Position numbers and translations under genes: made by a program. Below are positions 19,413 to 29,837 of a stretch of 64,000 nucleotides of DNA, piece by piece (the first letter of the stretch is position 1; every line of letters begins with the position of its first letter). Source of the stretch: Brevinematales bacterium (lineage in GTDB: Bacteria; Spirochaetota; Brevinematia; Brevinematales; GWF1-51-8); assembly GCA_020059465.1 (NCBI GenBank), contig JAGVBZ010000008.1, positions 1-64,000 on the forward strand. The letters run 5' to 3'. The notes below the pieces were generated by a model. That model did no database searches. It saw only the letters and a program-made list of their open reading frames with translations, and was not told the origin of the DNA.

Positions 19413-20411
19413 ATGGAATTCGGAGAAATTCAGGTCTATTCGGAAAAGATGATCGCCAATATAGAAAAGGTCATAGTCGGCAAACGCGCCGTGATCGAGA
19501 AAGCCCTTGTCGCGCTGTTCTGCAAGGGGCATATCCTCCTGGAGGACGTGCCCGGACTCGGTAAGACCATGCTCGCGCGTTCGATCGCGAAATCGATCGA
19601 CGGGACGTTCCGGCGTATCCAGGGTACGCCCGACCTGCTGCCCGCGGATATCATCGGCGTATCCATATTCAACCCGTCCACCAAGAAGTTCGAATTCCGT
19701 CCCGGCCCCGTGTTCGCCCAGCTCGTGCTGGTGGACGAAATCAACCGCGCCACCCCGAAAACGCAGTCGGCGCTCCTCGAGGCCATGGGCGAGACCCAGA
19801 TATCCGTCGAGGGTATGGGCATCAAACTGCCCCAGCCGTTCGTGGTGTTCGCCACCCAGAACCCCATCGAGTTCGAGGGAACATTCCCGCTTCCCGAAGC
19901 GCAGATGGACCGTTTCTTCGTCAGCCTGTCGATCGGATATCCCGACCAGCAGGAGGAGGAGGAAATCATCCTTCGCCAGCAGACCCGCCACCCTATAGAA
20001 AGCCTCACCCCTGTGGTGACTCCCGACATCGTGCTGGCCATCCAACAGCAGGTGTCGAGCGTGCATGTCGATAACACATTACGCAGTTATATCATGAAAA
20101 TCATATTGGCCACCCGTACCGATTCCAACCTGATGCTCGGCTCGTCGCCCCGCGGAAGTATTTCGCTCTATAAGGCGGTGCAGGCGTTCGCGGCGTTAAA
20201 CGGAAGGGACTATGTCATCCCCGAGGATATCAAGTCCCTCGCCGTACCGGTGCTCAAGCACAGGATTATCCTGAAGTCGGAATCGAAGCTGAAGAACCTG
20301 AAACCCGAGAGTGTGATCGAACGTATCCTTTCGACTATTCCGGTACCGATGGAGGAGGAGACTCAGGGTACTGTCGATGCGAAACAATCCATGGAAATGA
20401 GGAACCAGTAG
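19413..20411 (+). CDS. MoxR-family AAA+ ATPase
   Basis: GKRAVIEKALVALFCKGHILLEDVPGLGKTMLARSIA; DEINRATPKTQSALLEAMGE; FATQNPIEFEGTFPLPEAQMDRF. Confidence 0.95.
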   Translation: MEFGEIQVYSEKMIANIEKVIVGKRAVIEKALVALFCKGHILLEDVPGLGKTMLARSIAKSIDGTFRRIQGTPDLLPADIIGVSIFNPSTKKFEFRPGPVFAQLVLVDEINRATPKTQSALLEAMGETQISVEGMGIKLPQPFVVFATQNPIEFEGTFPLPEAQMDRFFVSLSIGYPDQQEEEEIILRQQTRHPIESLTPVVTPDIVLAIQQQVSSVHVDNTLRSYIMKIILATRTDSNLMLGSSPRGSISLYKAVQAFAALNGRDYVIPEDIKSLAVPVLKHRIILKSESKLKNLKPESVIERILSTIPVPMEEETQGTVDAKQSMEMRNQ

Positions 20412-20415
20412 CCCG

Positions 20416-21597
20416 ATGAAAACCGGCAAACTTGTTCTCATCTGCCTTTTCCTGATCGCGAACTTTCTTCTTGTCGATTTCCCGGGCGCGAAAATCGTTC
20501 TCGCGCTGGCGATTGTCGTCGTAGTATTCAATTACCTTTATACGCGCGGGGTCAAACGGGAGCTTTCCGTCCGGCGTTTTATGGATACCGAAAAGGTATT
20601 CATGGGGCTGTCCGAGGACACGTCGCTTGTTTCGGCGAACAGTTTCTTCCTGCCCCTGCACGCCCTGATTATCCATGACTCCGCCGATCTGAATATTTCC
20701 ATCCAGCAGATGCATTATTTCCTATTCTCCATAGACCCCATGAGCTCGGAGCTGGCGAATTACCAGCTTTTCGGGCGGAAACGCGGGAAATACCATGTCG
20801 GGCCGACCCGCGCGAAATTCACGGACTTCATGGGCATCAATTCATTCACCCTTGAGTACGACACTATGAAAGAAATCATCGTATTCCCGAATATATATAT
20901 CGTCGCGAACATGCCGTTCAAGAGCCTCCAGCCCTACGGATCGATCCGGAACAACCTCCGTATCTTCGAAGACCCCACTATGATCGTCGGGCTGAAGGAG
21001 TACCAGTACGGCGACGAGATCAAGAAGATCAACTGGAAGGTGTCCGCCAAGTACGATAAGCTCTATATCAATACCTACCAGCCCGCCATATCCGCGGGAA
21101 GTATGCTGATCCTCAACCTTGCCGACAGCGATTACACGTTCAGGAATAAAGAGTACTATATGGAACAGTCCATAGAAATCTCCGCGTCGTTTATCCGGCA
21201 CCTTTTTATCTACCGTCAGGAGATCGCGCTCGCCGTGAACTGCCGGGTCGACCGAATCGATACGAAAATTATCTCGGAGATCAATAAGGGGGACGCGCAT
21301 TTTACCCGGCTCCTGACCAGCCTTTCGCTGATGGAGCCTGCGATGCAGACGCCGTTTTCGAGCCTGCTCGACCAGTCCGCGCTCAACCTGAAATGGGGCA
21401 CATGTATTTATATCGTGACCCCGCGCCTCGACGAGGCCTCGCTGTACAAGCTTCTCGAATTCCGGCGTACCGGGCATACGGTCACCCTCATCAACCTCGG
21501 CCCGGAAATCCAGAAGGATATGAGCCTGTGGAATATCGGATTCCAGTCCTTCTTCGCGGAAATTGAGGGTAACCTGATTAACCTATTAAGGATATGA
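20416..21597 (+). CDS. DUF58 domain-containing protein
   Basis: Two N-terminal TM segments, then KEYQYGDEIKKINWKVSAKYDKLYINTYQ (DUF58 signature); follows moxR. Confidence 0.85.
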   Translation: MKTGKLVLICLFLIANFLLVDFPGAKIVLALAIVVVVFNYLYTRGVKRELSVRRFMDTEKVFMGLSEDTSLVSANSFFLPLHALIIHDSADLNISIQQMHYFLFSIDPMSSELANYQLFGRKRGKYHVGPTRAKFTDFMGINSFTLEYDTMKEIIVFPNIYIVANMPFKSLQPYGSIRNNLRIFEDPTMIVGLKEYQYGDEIKKINWKVSAKYDKLYINTYQPAISAGSMLILNLADSDYTFRNKEYYMEQSIEISASFIRHLFIYRQEIALAVNCRVDRIDTKIISEINKGDAHFTRLLTSLSLMEPAMQTPFSSLLDQSALNLKWGTCIYIVTPRLDEASLYKLLEFRRTGHTVTLINLGPEIQKDMSLWNIGFQSFFAEIEGNLINLLRI

Positions 21598-21598
21598 T

Positions 21599-23170
21599 AT
21601 GTGGACTGCCAGCCGTAAAATATACCGCGCTTTCCTATGGTTATACACCGCCTCGGCGGTAACCATTATCTATTATACATTCTGTATCTATCTGCTCGGC
21701 ACTGGACTGCAGTACCTGTGGATCATCGGTTATATTTTCATAGCGTCCTTTTTCCTGACCGTCTTCTATCATTCGAGGAAGCTGTCCAACGTTTTCGCGA
21801 TATTCGCGGCATTCACCGCGTCGATGATCGTTATCTACGCAGTTAAATTCGCCCTGCTTTTCGCGCTCCCGCCGAAAACGTTTTATAACCTCGACGACGT
21901 CGGACTCGCTATCACCGGGGTAACCATCTTCCTCCTGATCCTCGGGATATTCCTGCTGGTCAACGGTAAATTCGATAGCCTCGACAAGATATTGGTGATG
22001 GAAGAATCGATCACCGATAAAGAAAAATATATTTCGTTTCTCAAGGAAGTGTTCGCCGGCAATAAGAAGCATATGGAAGTCGAACGGTTCGTCGGGGGCG
22101 CTGGCAACTTCGGACTCCTGTTCCTGACCATCACGCTGATCACCCTGCTCCGCGACCCTTCGGCAAAATGGATATACTCTATCGGGTTTCTGATTTTCAC
22201 AGTCAGCGCTATCGGAATATATCTCATCCTGTACCAGATGAAATCCGTGCTGGAATGGAAGCTCCTGGGATATGACGTTCCCCAGTCGATGACCCGGAAA
22301 TGGAACAAGCTCTTCGTGTGGTTCTTCATCCCGGTGATCGTTATCCCGCTCCTGATACCGTGGGACTACCAGATATTCCAGTCGAAAACGCTGAATAGTT
22401 TTATTTCCGAACAGACCGCCGGAATAAAGAAGATCGACTTTTCAGTGAAACCGGCGGTCAAGCCCCAGACTGTCACCAATACGAATCAGTCGTATATACA
22501 GGATACCAACGCCCAGTTGACGGTGACGGAAACACCTATTGAGGAGCCTGTGACCGGAATACAAACCCTGCTGCCGGTATTCTATGTATTCGCCGGGTTT
22601 ATCGGATTTTACCTGATCCTCGCGATCATCGGGGGCATACTGAGCGCCGCCTACCGTTATAAAAAACGCTCGCCGTTCATCGAGTTCATGATACGCCGTT
22701 ATAAACGAATACAGATCATCCTGCAGGTCATCGGGGGATTGTTCGTGATGATGGGCAAACTCTTCCTCGCGATCTTCGGATTCCATAAATTCAAACGCGG
22801 CCCTGCCGACCGCGAACTTTCCAGTCCGGTCGCCCAGCAATTATTCGCGCTGTTCAATATGGAAAAGGAACTGCCCGACGAAAAACAGGACGAGATCAAG
22901 ACTATTATCCGCGAGTTTGTCCGGCTGATCGACGTCCTGAACCGGTATGTCATACCCTACCGTTTCTATTACGGGCCGATGGAGTATATCGAAAAAGTAA
23001 TCAAAGAGATGCCCGAAGAAGAGAATGAACTGAAAGTAATAGTAACCATTTTTAACGAAAGCCGTTACAGCCTCCATCTTCTGGACGATGAGAAGAAAAG
23101 CCGTTACATGGTATCTACGGCAAATGTTATCAGTAATGCCGGGCAGAACCGTGAAGTACAGAATCCTTAG
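21599..23170 (+). CDS. multi-TM membrane protein of the MoxR/DUF58 operon, hypothetical
   Basis: Several hydrophobic segments; start within a few nt of the DUF58 gene stop. Confidence 0.75.
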   Translation: MWTASRKIYRAFLWLYTASAVTIIYYTFCIYLLGTGLQYLWIIGYIFIASFFLTVFYHSRKLSNVFAIFAAFTASMIVIYAVKFALLFALPPKTFYNLDDVGLAITGVTIFLLILGIFLLVNGKFDSLDKILVMEESITDKEKYISFLKEVFAGNKKHMEVERFVGGAGNFGLLFLTITLITLLRDPSAKWIYSIGFLIFTVSAIGIYLILYQMKSVLEWKLLGYDVPQSMTRKWNKLFVWFFIPVIVIPLLIPWDYQIFQSKTLNSFISEQTAGIKKIDFSVKPAVKPQTVTNTNQSYIQDTNAQLTVTETPIEEPVTGIQTLLPVFYVFAGFIGFYLILAIIGGILSAAYRYKKRSPFIEFMIRRYKRIQIILQVIGGLFVMMGKLFLAIFGFHKFKRGPADRELSSPVAQQLFALFNMEKELPDEKQDEIKTIIREFVRLIDVLNRYVIPYRFYYGPMEYIEKVIKEMPEEENELKVIVTIFNESRYSLHLLDDEKKSRYMVSTANVISNAGQNREVQNP

Positions 23171-23283
23171 CCGGATGAAGTAATCGCTGTTAAACCGATA
23201 TGGCATAGAATAATATTACTCGTTTCGATTGCGGTATTAGCGAATGTTGCTTACCGGATTGAATTATGGTTTATCAGGCGAGG

Positions 23284-23952
23284 CTAACTTTCCATAGCGA
23301 CATAAAAATCTTCGACCCTCAGGAGATTGTCCTTAAATTGAATCTGCGCGTTATGCAGAAAATCGGATTTGAGTTCCAGCGAAAGGAACTTACTGTCGGT
23401 CTTCCCCTCTTTTTCAATCTGGATTTTTATTTCGAACCGCGTCATCAGATTCGGATTATCGGCGGGCTGAGGGGCGGGCGCGAACGAATAAGCGCCGTCA
23501 TCGCCATGTTTCATCACCACCGGATTGCTCCAGTCGGAGTACTCCATCTCCGACAGCTTCCCGTTGATATACAAGTGCGCCGTGGCGTTCTCAAGCGGCA
23601 TCATCGTGCGCGAAGAAATCACCTTGCCGACGATTTTCGGAAATATAAAATAGGGTTTCGTTTTATCAAAGTCCTGCTCGCTTTGGGTGCCGATGCTGAT
23701 TTTCTTGACCAGCTTTAATCCTTCATCGACACGGATCATGATATCCGCGAGAAACTGGGGGTCGTTCTTATACTTATTAACAATATTCGTAAAGCCGCGG
23801 TCGCTGGTAATATACATCGGCGGTATCCGGTTCAGAACGAAGGAGGCGAGTTCGACCTTCTGGTTCTTGGTGATCCCTTCCTGCTTGGAATTTTCAAGAT
23901 CGTTGATAACATCCATAACGACATCTTCGAGGATGTTTTTTAATTCCAGCAT
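23284..23952 (-). CDS. ComFB-like domain protein
   Basis: N-terminal ILEDVVMDVINDL...VELASFVLNRIPPMYITSDRGF matches the ComFB pattern; additional C-terminal region. Confidence 0.65.
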   Translation of the reverse strand: MLELKNILEDVVMDVINDLENSKQEGITKNQKVELASFVLNRIPPMYITSDRGFTNIVNKYKNDPQFLADIMIRVDEGLKLVKKISIGTQSEQDFDKTKPYFIFPKIVGKVISSRTMMPLENATAHLYINGKLSEMEYSDWSNPVVMKHGDDGAYSFAPAPQPADNPNLMTRFEIKIQIEKEGKTDSKFLSLELKSDFLHNAQIQFKDNLLRVEDFYVAMES

Positions 23953-24120
23953 CTTTTCTCCTTTCTTCTATTACTAAGATATCCTAATATATCCACCCTA
24001 TATATTGTAGCAGATTGCCCGGATTTGTCAATTCCTTTTACGTATGACGGAAGCGCATTATTCCGTGTTTTGACTAAAACCGGAAAACGAGTTATTATTA
24101 TCACCGTTAAGGAGCGACGT

Positions 24121-24873
24121 GTGATAATCAAGGAATATACCGAAATACTGGAAAGTACCATCGCCGGAACTTATCTGACACTTCGGCTGAATGCACCTAA
24201 AATAGCGGCGAGCGCCCTTCCCGGTCAGTTTGTGAATATCCGTACCGGCGACGGATTCGACCCCCTTCTCCGCCGTCCGTTCGGGGTATACGATAGAAGC
24301 GGAGATACGATATCGGTGATGGTACTCCTGCGGGGCAGGGGCACCCGCGCCCTCGCGGAAAAAAACGCCGGCGACACGATCAGCGTCCTCGGCCCGCTCG
24401 GTAATCCGTTCCCCGCGCCTCATCCCGGTAAACCGCCGCTGCTGATAGCCGGAGGCGTCGGCGCGGCTCCGTTCCTGTACTTCGCAAGGGGCTTATCTAA
24501 ACCAAAAATGATTCTCGGCGCACGAGACCGTTTGCTCCTTCCGCCGCTCGAATCCTTTATGAGTGCATGCGAATTGATGATATCCACCGACGACGGCAGC
24601 AAAGGGTCGCGCGGTACTGTCATAGACGTACTCAAACAATTCGACCTATCGGCGCATACGGTTTACGCATGCGGGCCGAAGGGAATGTTTGCCGCGCTAT
24701 CGGAATACTTTTCGGCACAGCCCGTTTCTCCGCTCGCCTATTTCTCGCTCGAGACCTATATGGGATGCGGATTCGGAGCATGCAAGGGGTGCAGTGTTCC
24801 CGCGCCTGACGGCGGATTGAAGCTCTGCTGTACGGACGGTCCGACGTTTTTATGGAGTGAGGTTATGCTGTGA
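24121..24873 (+). CDS. PyrK-like dihydroorotate dehydrogenase electron-transfer subunit (FAD/2Fe-2S)
   Basis: GTG start with AAGGAG RBS; DPLLRRPFGVYD, GPLGNPF, AGGVGAAP, CGPKGM, and Cys cluster MGCGFGACKGCSVP...KLCCTDGP. Confidence 0.8.
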   Translation: MIIKEYTEILESTIAGTYLTLRLNAPKIAASALPGQFVNIRTGDGFDPLLRRPFGVYDRSGDTISVMVLLRGRGTRALAEKNAGDTISVLGPLGNPFPAPHPGKPPLLIAGGVGAAPFLYFARGLSKPKMILGARDRLLLPPLESFMSACELMISTDDGSKGSRGTVIDVLKQFDLSAHTVYACGPKGMFAALSEYFSAQPVSPLAYFSLETYMGCGFGACKGCSVPAPDGGLKLCCTDGPTFLWSEVML

Positions 24874-25343
24874 GTTTTCGTTTCTTATTTTCGCTCGGCC
24901 TTCTGCTCTCGCTCGTGAATTTCTCTCTGAACGTCGGCTCGTACGTGTTTTATTATTCCGTCCTGGGATACGGCCTCATGCTCGTCTCGTTTCTCCTAAA
25001 GGATTTCACCTTTATCGACGGGATATGGCTTTTCCTGATCGGGGGAATATTCACCGCCGTACTGCTCGACCAGAACCAGTGGTCGCTGATCTTCCTTATG
25101 ATATTCTGCATATTCTTTTCGGCCGGCCATCTGATCGGGTCACGGAAACCATGGATACGCGCCGTTTCTATAGTATCAATCGTTACAGTAATCGTTTCGC
25201 TTGGCGGACTGATCTCTCTGATAGCGGGAGTGCCGGCGTTTCTTCCGCTGATCGATCCGTTTATCATAGGCACAGTACTTATGCAGGCAATTCTTACCGT
25301 GTTCGATACGCCGGAGAACGAAATATCTGTCAGAAAAATTTGA
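24870..25343 (+). CDS. hypothetical multi-TM membrane protein
   Basis: Overlaps the pyrK-like stop by 4 nt; about five hydrophobic segments. Confidence 0.65.
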   Translation: MSFRFLFSLGLLLSLVNFSLNVGSYVFYYSVLGYGLMLVSFLLKDFTFIDGIWLFLIGGIFTAVLLDQNQWSLIFLMIFCIFFSAGHLIGSRKPWIRAVSIVSIVTVIVSLGGLISLIAGVPAFLPLIDPFIIGTVLMQAILTVFDTPENEISVRKI

Positions 25344-25394
25344 ATATTGAACGATTTATGACTATAATAGTATAAAATCAGAGAGGGTAGAAAC

Positions 25395-27017
25395 ATGCTA
25401 AGAACAATATCCGCATTACTGCTTTTCGTACTGCTGTCGGCTGTTCCGGGCCGAGCGTATATTTCGAAGTTCATCGACATCCCCGCCGATTCCAAGGAGG
25501 CACAGTTCCTCCAGAATCCCGCGCAGTTCTCGCTCGCGGAGGGCGGATTGATCGCGTCGGGCATCTACACCGAGGACAACCTCAAGAAACTGAACAATAT
25601 TATCGCAGAAAGTAAAAAGATCACCGACCCCGATAAAAAAGCGCTCGCTAAGAAAATATTCGAGTTCATGCATAAGACCGTACTCAAGAAGTATATCGCC
25701 GACGCGACAACGCTCGAAAACGTGCTGAAGAGCAGCCACTTCAACTGCGTGTCGTCCACCCTCATCTATAATATTCTCCTCGACCAGCAGGGAATTACCG
25801 CTAAGGCGGTCGTACTCCCGTCGCAGGAACACGTGTTTTCCATCCTCAAGTTCGATACCCCTGTCGAGGCAGAAGCCACATCACCCTACGGGTTTGACGC
25901 CGCGAACAACCCTGAGATACAGGCGAACCTGAAGAAACTCACCGGGGCGGTTTATTCCTCACAAGCAAAGGACCGTATCGAGGTGGACAACATCGGTCTG
26001 CTGGCGTTCCTCTATGTCAACCGCGCCTATTTCGCCAGCCAGAAGAAGGATAACTACAACGCTTTCCAATATATGCTGAAAGCCGCTGCGATTTACCCCG
26101 GCAGCGCGATTGTCGCGACCAATACCGCAAGCGCGTTCGTCAATTACTCCGCCGACCTGATCGATAAGAAGGACTTCGCCAAGGCAATGTCAATCCTCGA
26201 AGAGGCGATGGACAAACTGAATGTCGATAAGACGAAAATTATCAATAATTACCGCGCCGCGCTGGACGGATTTATCTCCCAGCTTGTCGACTCCAAGAAG
26301 TACGACGACGCATTCGCCGCGCTCGGTAAGGCTGAACAGCTCACCGGATCGAAGATGCCCGATATCGAGGAAAATGTTTATGTCCGGGTACTCTACAGCC
26401 TTGTCAATAACGAGAAGGATTTCCAGAAAGCCCTATCGCTTGCCGTCGTTGTGTCGAAGAAATATCCTGATTCCAAGTATATCCAGAACGTCGTCCTGAA
26501 CGGGTTCAACAGCGTGTACGATATGCTGATCAAGAGTATCGACGGTTATCCGGAAGGGGAAGACCTGTTCCTGAGCTGGTACAGGCTGAAATCCGGAGCA
26601 CAGTTCGACCCGATTTATGAGAACTATTACTCCAAGGCCGCAATCACAAAATTCGAGAACTCGACCACAGACGAGGGTCTCAGGATTATCGATAAGGCGA
26701 TTAAGCTCCTCCCGAAGTCGAGTGTGCTGAAGAATAACGCTATCTATATCGCGGGAAACCAGGCGAATGCATACGCCGACAAGAAGGATTACGAGAACGC
26801 TGCAAAATACCTTAAAATCGCGCTCACCTATCAGGCTGATAACAAGAATATCCTCGATAACCTCAAGGTGCTCTATATCGCGTGGATATACGCCGAGATC
26901 GACGCGGAGAAGTACGCGAGCGCTGACAAGATATGCACCGAGGCGCTCACGCGTTTCCCGGACGACAGTAAAATTCTGTATTATAGAAAGTATATCGATA
27001 AGAAGCTGAAGAAATAG
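25395..27017 (+). CDS. secreted transglutaminase-like/TPR protein
   Basis: Signal peptide; HFNCVSSTLIYNILLDQQGITAKAVVLPSQEHVFSIL (Cys...His transglutaminase-like pattern), then TPR-like helices. Confidence 0.7.
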   Translation: MLRTISALLLFVLLSAVPGRAYISKFIDIPADSKEAQFLQNPAQFSLAEGGLIASGIYTEDNLKKLNNIIAESKKITDPDKKALAKKIFEFMHKTVLKKYIADATTLENVLKSSHFNCVSSTLIYNILLDQQGITAKAVVLPSQEHVFSILKFDTPVEAEATSPYGFDAANNPEIQANLKKLTGAVYSSQAKDRIEVDNIGLLAFLYVNRAYFASQKKDNYNAFQYMLKAAAIYPGSAIVATNTASAFVNYSADLIDKKDFAKAMSILEEAMDKLNVDKTKIINNYRAALDGFISQLVDSKKYDDAFAALGKAEQLTGSKMPDIEENVYVRVLYSLVNNEKDFQKALSLAVVVSKKYPDSKYIQNVVLNGFNSVYDMLIKSIDGYPEGEDLFLSWYRLKSGAQFDPIYENYYSKAAITKFENSTTDEGLRIIDKAIKLLPKSSVLKNNAIYIAGNQANAYADKKDYENAAKYLKIALTYQADNKNILDNLKVLYIAWIYAEIDAEKYASADKICTEALTRFPDDSKILYYRKYIDKKLKK

Positions 27018-27050
27018 CTGACATTACAAGACCGAAGATCAAAGTAATCT

Positions 27051-27091
27051 ATAAACGAAAAGAGGGCCGTCTAGGCCCTCTTTTCGTTTAT
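27051..27091. terminator. bidirectional terminator between convergent genes
   Basis: Perfect 18-bp inverted repeat ATAAACGAAAAGAGGGCC - GTCTA - GGCCCTCTTTTCGTTTAT. Confidence 0.85.
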
Positions 27092-27247
27092 ACCCCGATC
27101 CACGCAGGCTGTATGCGTAAAAATCAGCATAATCCGTGACCTCCGTGTGAAAACAGGATGCAATCTACCGACCCCAATTCGACACAGATTCCGCGGATTA
27201 AGCAGATAGATGCGGATGAAAAATATGTATCAGATAATCTAAAAGAA

Positions 27248-27271
27248 GAGCCGCGTTTGTCAACGCGGCTC
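27248..27271 (-). terminator. rho-independent terminator of the glgP-like gene
   Basis: GAGCCGCGTT - TGTC - AACGCGGCTC with T-rich tract on the minus strand. Confidence 0.7.
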
Positions 27272-27310
27272 CTTATATCATTCCGATTCTTTCAATAGCT
27301 TTCGACGCAG

Positions 27311-29761
27311 TTACTTTACGGGCGTCTTTTTGATATTCCAGATCTCTTTCGCGTACTCGAGGATCGTACGGTCGCTGGAAAATCTCCCGCTCCGCGCGAC
27401 ATTGATAATCGCCTTCTTGATCCACGAATCCTTGTCGCGGAAGTTCTTATCGATCTTCTCCTGCGCCTTAACATACTCCGCGAAATCCTTGAGGACATAG
27501 TACTGGTCGGCACGGTTTCCGTCGACACCGTTCATCAGATAGTCGTACAGTTCGCGAAATATCTCATGCCCTTCGCGCGGGTTATATGTTCCGTCCACCA
27601 ATTGATCGATCACTTTATGCAGTTCGGCATTGGCGTTGTATATCTCCCACGGGTTATATCCGTTATCGTTGAGCTTTGCGACCTCTTCCGCGAGGAGTCC
27701 GAAGATGAACGCGTTATCCTGCCCGGCTTCTTCGACAATCTCGATATTCGCGCCGTCCATCGTACCGAGCGTAAGCGCGCCATTCATCATAAACTTCATA
27801 TTACCCGTGCCGCTCGCTTCTTTCCCGGCGGTGGATATTTGTTCGGACACATCCGATGCGGGGAAAATCATCTCAGCAAGGGATACACGATAATTCGCCA
27901 GGAAAACCACTTTAAGTTTCCCGTTAACAGCAGGGTCGTTATTGATCTTCTCGGCCACCGAGTTGATCAGTTTGATAATCAGCTTCGCACGGCGGTATCC
28001 CGACGCGGCTTTCGCGCTGAAAATAAACGTACGGGGATGAATATCGATTTTCGGGTTAGCCTTGATTTTATTATACAGGTACATAATATGCATGACGTTG
28101 AGGAGCTGGCGCTTGTACTCGTGCAGACGCTTGACCTGTACGTCGAAGATCGATTCGGGGTCGACGATAATCCCGTTATTTCTCTTGATATACTCGGCAA
28201 GACGTTTCTTGCTGTCGAGTTTGATATCCCAGAACTTCTTCCGGAAATCCTTATCGTCCGCGAATTCTTCAAGTTTCTTGAGCTTCGACATATCGGTAAT
28301 CCATTCGCCGCCGATCTTCTCATTGATGAGCTTCGCGAGTTCGGGATTGGACTTGAGGAGCCATCTGCGCTGGGTCACACCGTTCGTCTTATTGCAGAAT
28401 TTTTCCGGGTAAAGCTCGAACCAGTCCTTGAGGGTATCCTGCTTCAGTATGTCTGTATGCAGGGCGGCGACACCGTTGACCTTGTGGCCGCCTTCAATCG
28501 CAAGAGCCGCCATATTGATGACGCCGTTCCCGATTATCGCCATGCGCTGATGACGCGCGTAATCGTTGGGATATTTCTTCCGAAGCTTATCGGTAAGCCG
28601 GCGGTTGATTTCTTCTATAATCTGGTAGATTCGCGGCAGGAGGTTGCAGAATAGGGTCACGTCCCATTTCTCGAGCGCCTCTATCATGATGGTATGGTTC
28701 GTGAACGCGCAGGTCTTGTTCATAATGCCCCACGCCTCGTCCCATTCCATCCCCTGTACGTCCATCAGGAGACGCATCAGTTCGGGCACAGCCACTACCG
28801 GATGGGTATCGTTCATCTGTATCGCTATCTCGTCGGAGAACTTCGTAAAATCGTCCCCGTGACGCTTTTTATATTTGCGGATCAGATCCTGAAGGCTCGC
28901 CGATACGAAGAAATACTGCTGGCGGAGGCGCAGGCGTTTTCCGGGTTCGGTATGGTCGTTGGGATAAAGAACGCGCGATATATCCTTCGCTATATTAGCC
29001 TTCTCGACCGCTTTAAGGTACTGCCCGTCATTGAACAACTGAAGGTCGAAATCCTCCGGAGAGTTGGCGTCCCAGAGACGCAGGGTATTTACCGTCTTTA
29101 CGCCGAAACCCACAACCGGGGTATCGTACGGGGTCGCGCGGATCACTTCGGAATCGACCATATTGAAATGCGACCGGCCCTTCTCGTCCGGGATAATTTC
29201 AACATGCCCGCCGAAATGCACGTCGACGGCGTCGTCGTCGCAGCGGATCGACCAGGGATCGCCGAAACGGAGCCAGCGGTCGGGATACTCCACCTGATAA
29301 CCGTTGATGATCTTCTGCTCGAACATACCGTAGCGGTAACGGATGCCGTAACCGTGTCCGGGAAGCTCCAAAGTGGCAAGCGAATCGAGGAAACACGCGG
29401 CAAGACGTCCGAGTCCCCCGTTTCCGAGGCCGGCGTCAAACTCCGTGTCCTCTATTTCGTTATAATCGAACCCGATATCTTTTAATACGGCGGCGACGTC
29501 CTCCTGAATCAGGAGGTTGACCAGGTTATTACCCAGTGCGCGCCCCATCAGGTACTCCGCGGATAAGTAATATGCCTGCTTGACGTTACTCTTCTCGTAG
29601 GTCTCGCGGGTTTCGACCCAGTTATCCCCGATATACATCATGGTTGCATAGCAGGTCGCGTCGAATATCTCGCGCTTTGAGGCGTTCTCAAGAGTTTTCC
29701 CGAAACGCATTTTCAGTTTTTGGATGATTTCTTCTTTGAACTTTTTCTTATCGATTTTCAT
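27311..29761 (-). CDS. glgP: glycogen/starch/alpha-glucan phosphorylase
   Basis: LGNGGLGRLAACFLDSLATL; EASGTGNMKFMMNGALTLGTMDGANIEI pyridoxal-phosphate signature; full length of 816 aa. Confidence 0.97.
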   Translation of the reverse strand: MKIDKKKFKEEIIQKLKMRFGKTLENASKREIFDATCYATMMYIGDNWVETRETYEKSNVKQAYYLSAEYLMGRALGNNLVNLLIQEDVAAVLKDIGFDYNEIEDTEFDAGLGNGGLGRLAACFLDSLATLELPGHGYGIRYRYGMFEQKIINGYQVEYPDRWLRFGDPWSIRCDDDAVDVHFGGHVEIIPDEKGRSHFNMVDSEVIRATPYDTPVVGFGVKTVNTLRLWDANSPEDFDLQLFNDGQYLKAVEKANIAKDISRVLYPNDHTEPGKRLRLRQQYFFVSASLQDLIRKYKKRHGDDFTKFSDEIAIQMNDTHPVVAVPELMRLLMDVQGMEWDEAWGIMNKTCAFTNHTIMIEALEKWDVTLFCNLLPRIYQIIEEINRRLTDKLRKKYPNDYARHQRMAIIGNGVINMAALAIEGGHKVNGVAALHTDILKQDTLKDWFELYPEKFCNKTNGVTQRRWLLKSNPELAKLINEKIGGEWITDMSKLKKLEEFADDKDFRKKFWDIKLDSKKRLAEYIKRNNGIIVDPESIFDVQVKRLHEYKRQLLNVMHIMYLYNKIKANPKIDIHPRTFIFSAKAASGYRRAKLIIKLINSVAEKINNDPAVNGKLKVVFLANYRVSLAEMIFPASDVSEQISTAGKEASGTGNMKFMMNGALTLGTMDGANIEIVEEAGQDNAFIFGLLAEEVAKLNDNGYNPWEIYNANAELHKVIDQLVDGTYNPREGHEIFRELYDYLMNGVDGNRADQYYVLKDFAEYVKAQEKIDKNFRDKDSWIKKAIINVARSGRFSSDRTILEYAKEIWNIKKTPVK

Positions 29762-29837
29762 CTTTCAGCTCCCGATAATAAGTGAGGATTCATTATAGGA
29801 AAAGAATGAAAAAAACTCAAGGATAGCAAGAGTGAGA

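Noticed and set aside
23168-23170. TAG as pyrrolysine codon
   Set aside because: No evidence for pyl genes or a methylamine methyltransferase; nonsense mutation or natural stop is more likely.
27566-28654. 362-aa plus-strand ORF antisense to the phosphorylase
   Set aside because: The opposite strand encodes a clear full-length GlgP; antisense open frame is a codon-bias by-product.
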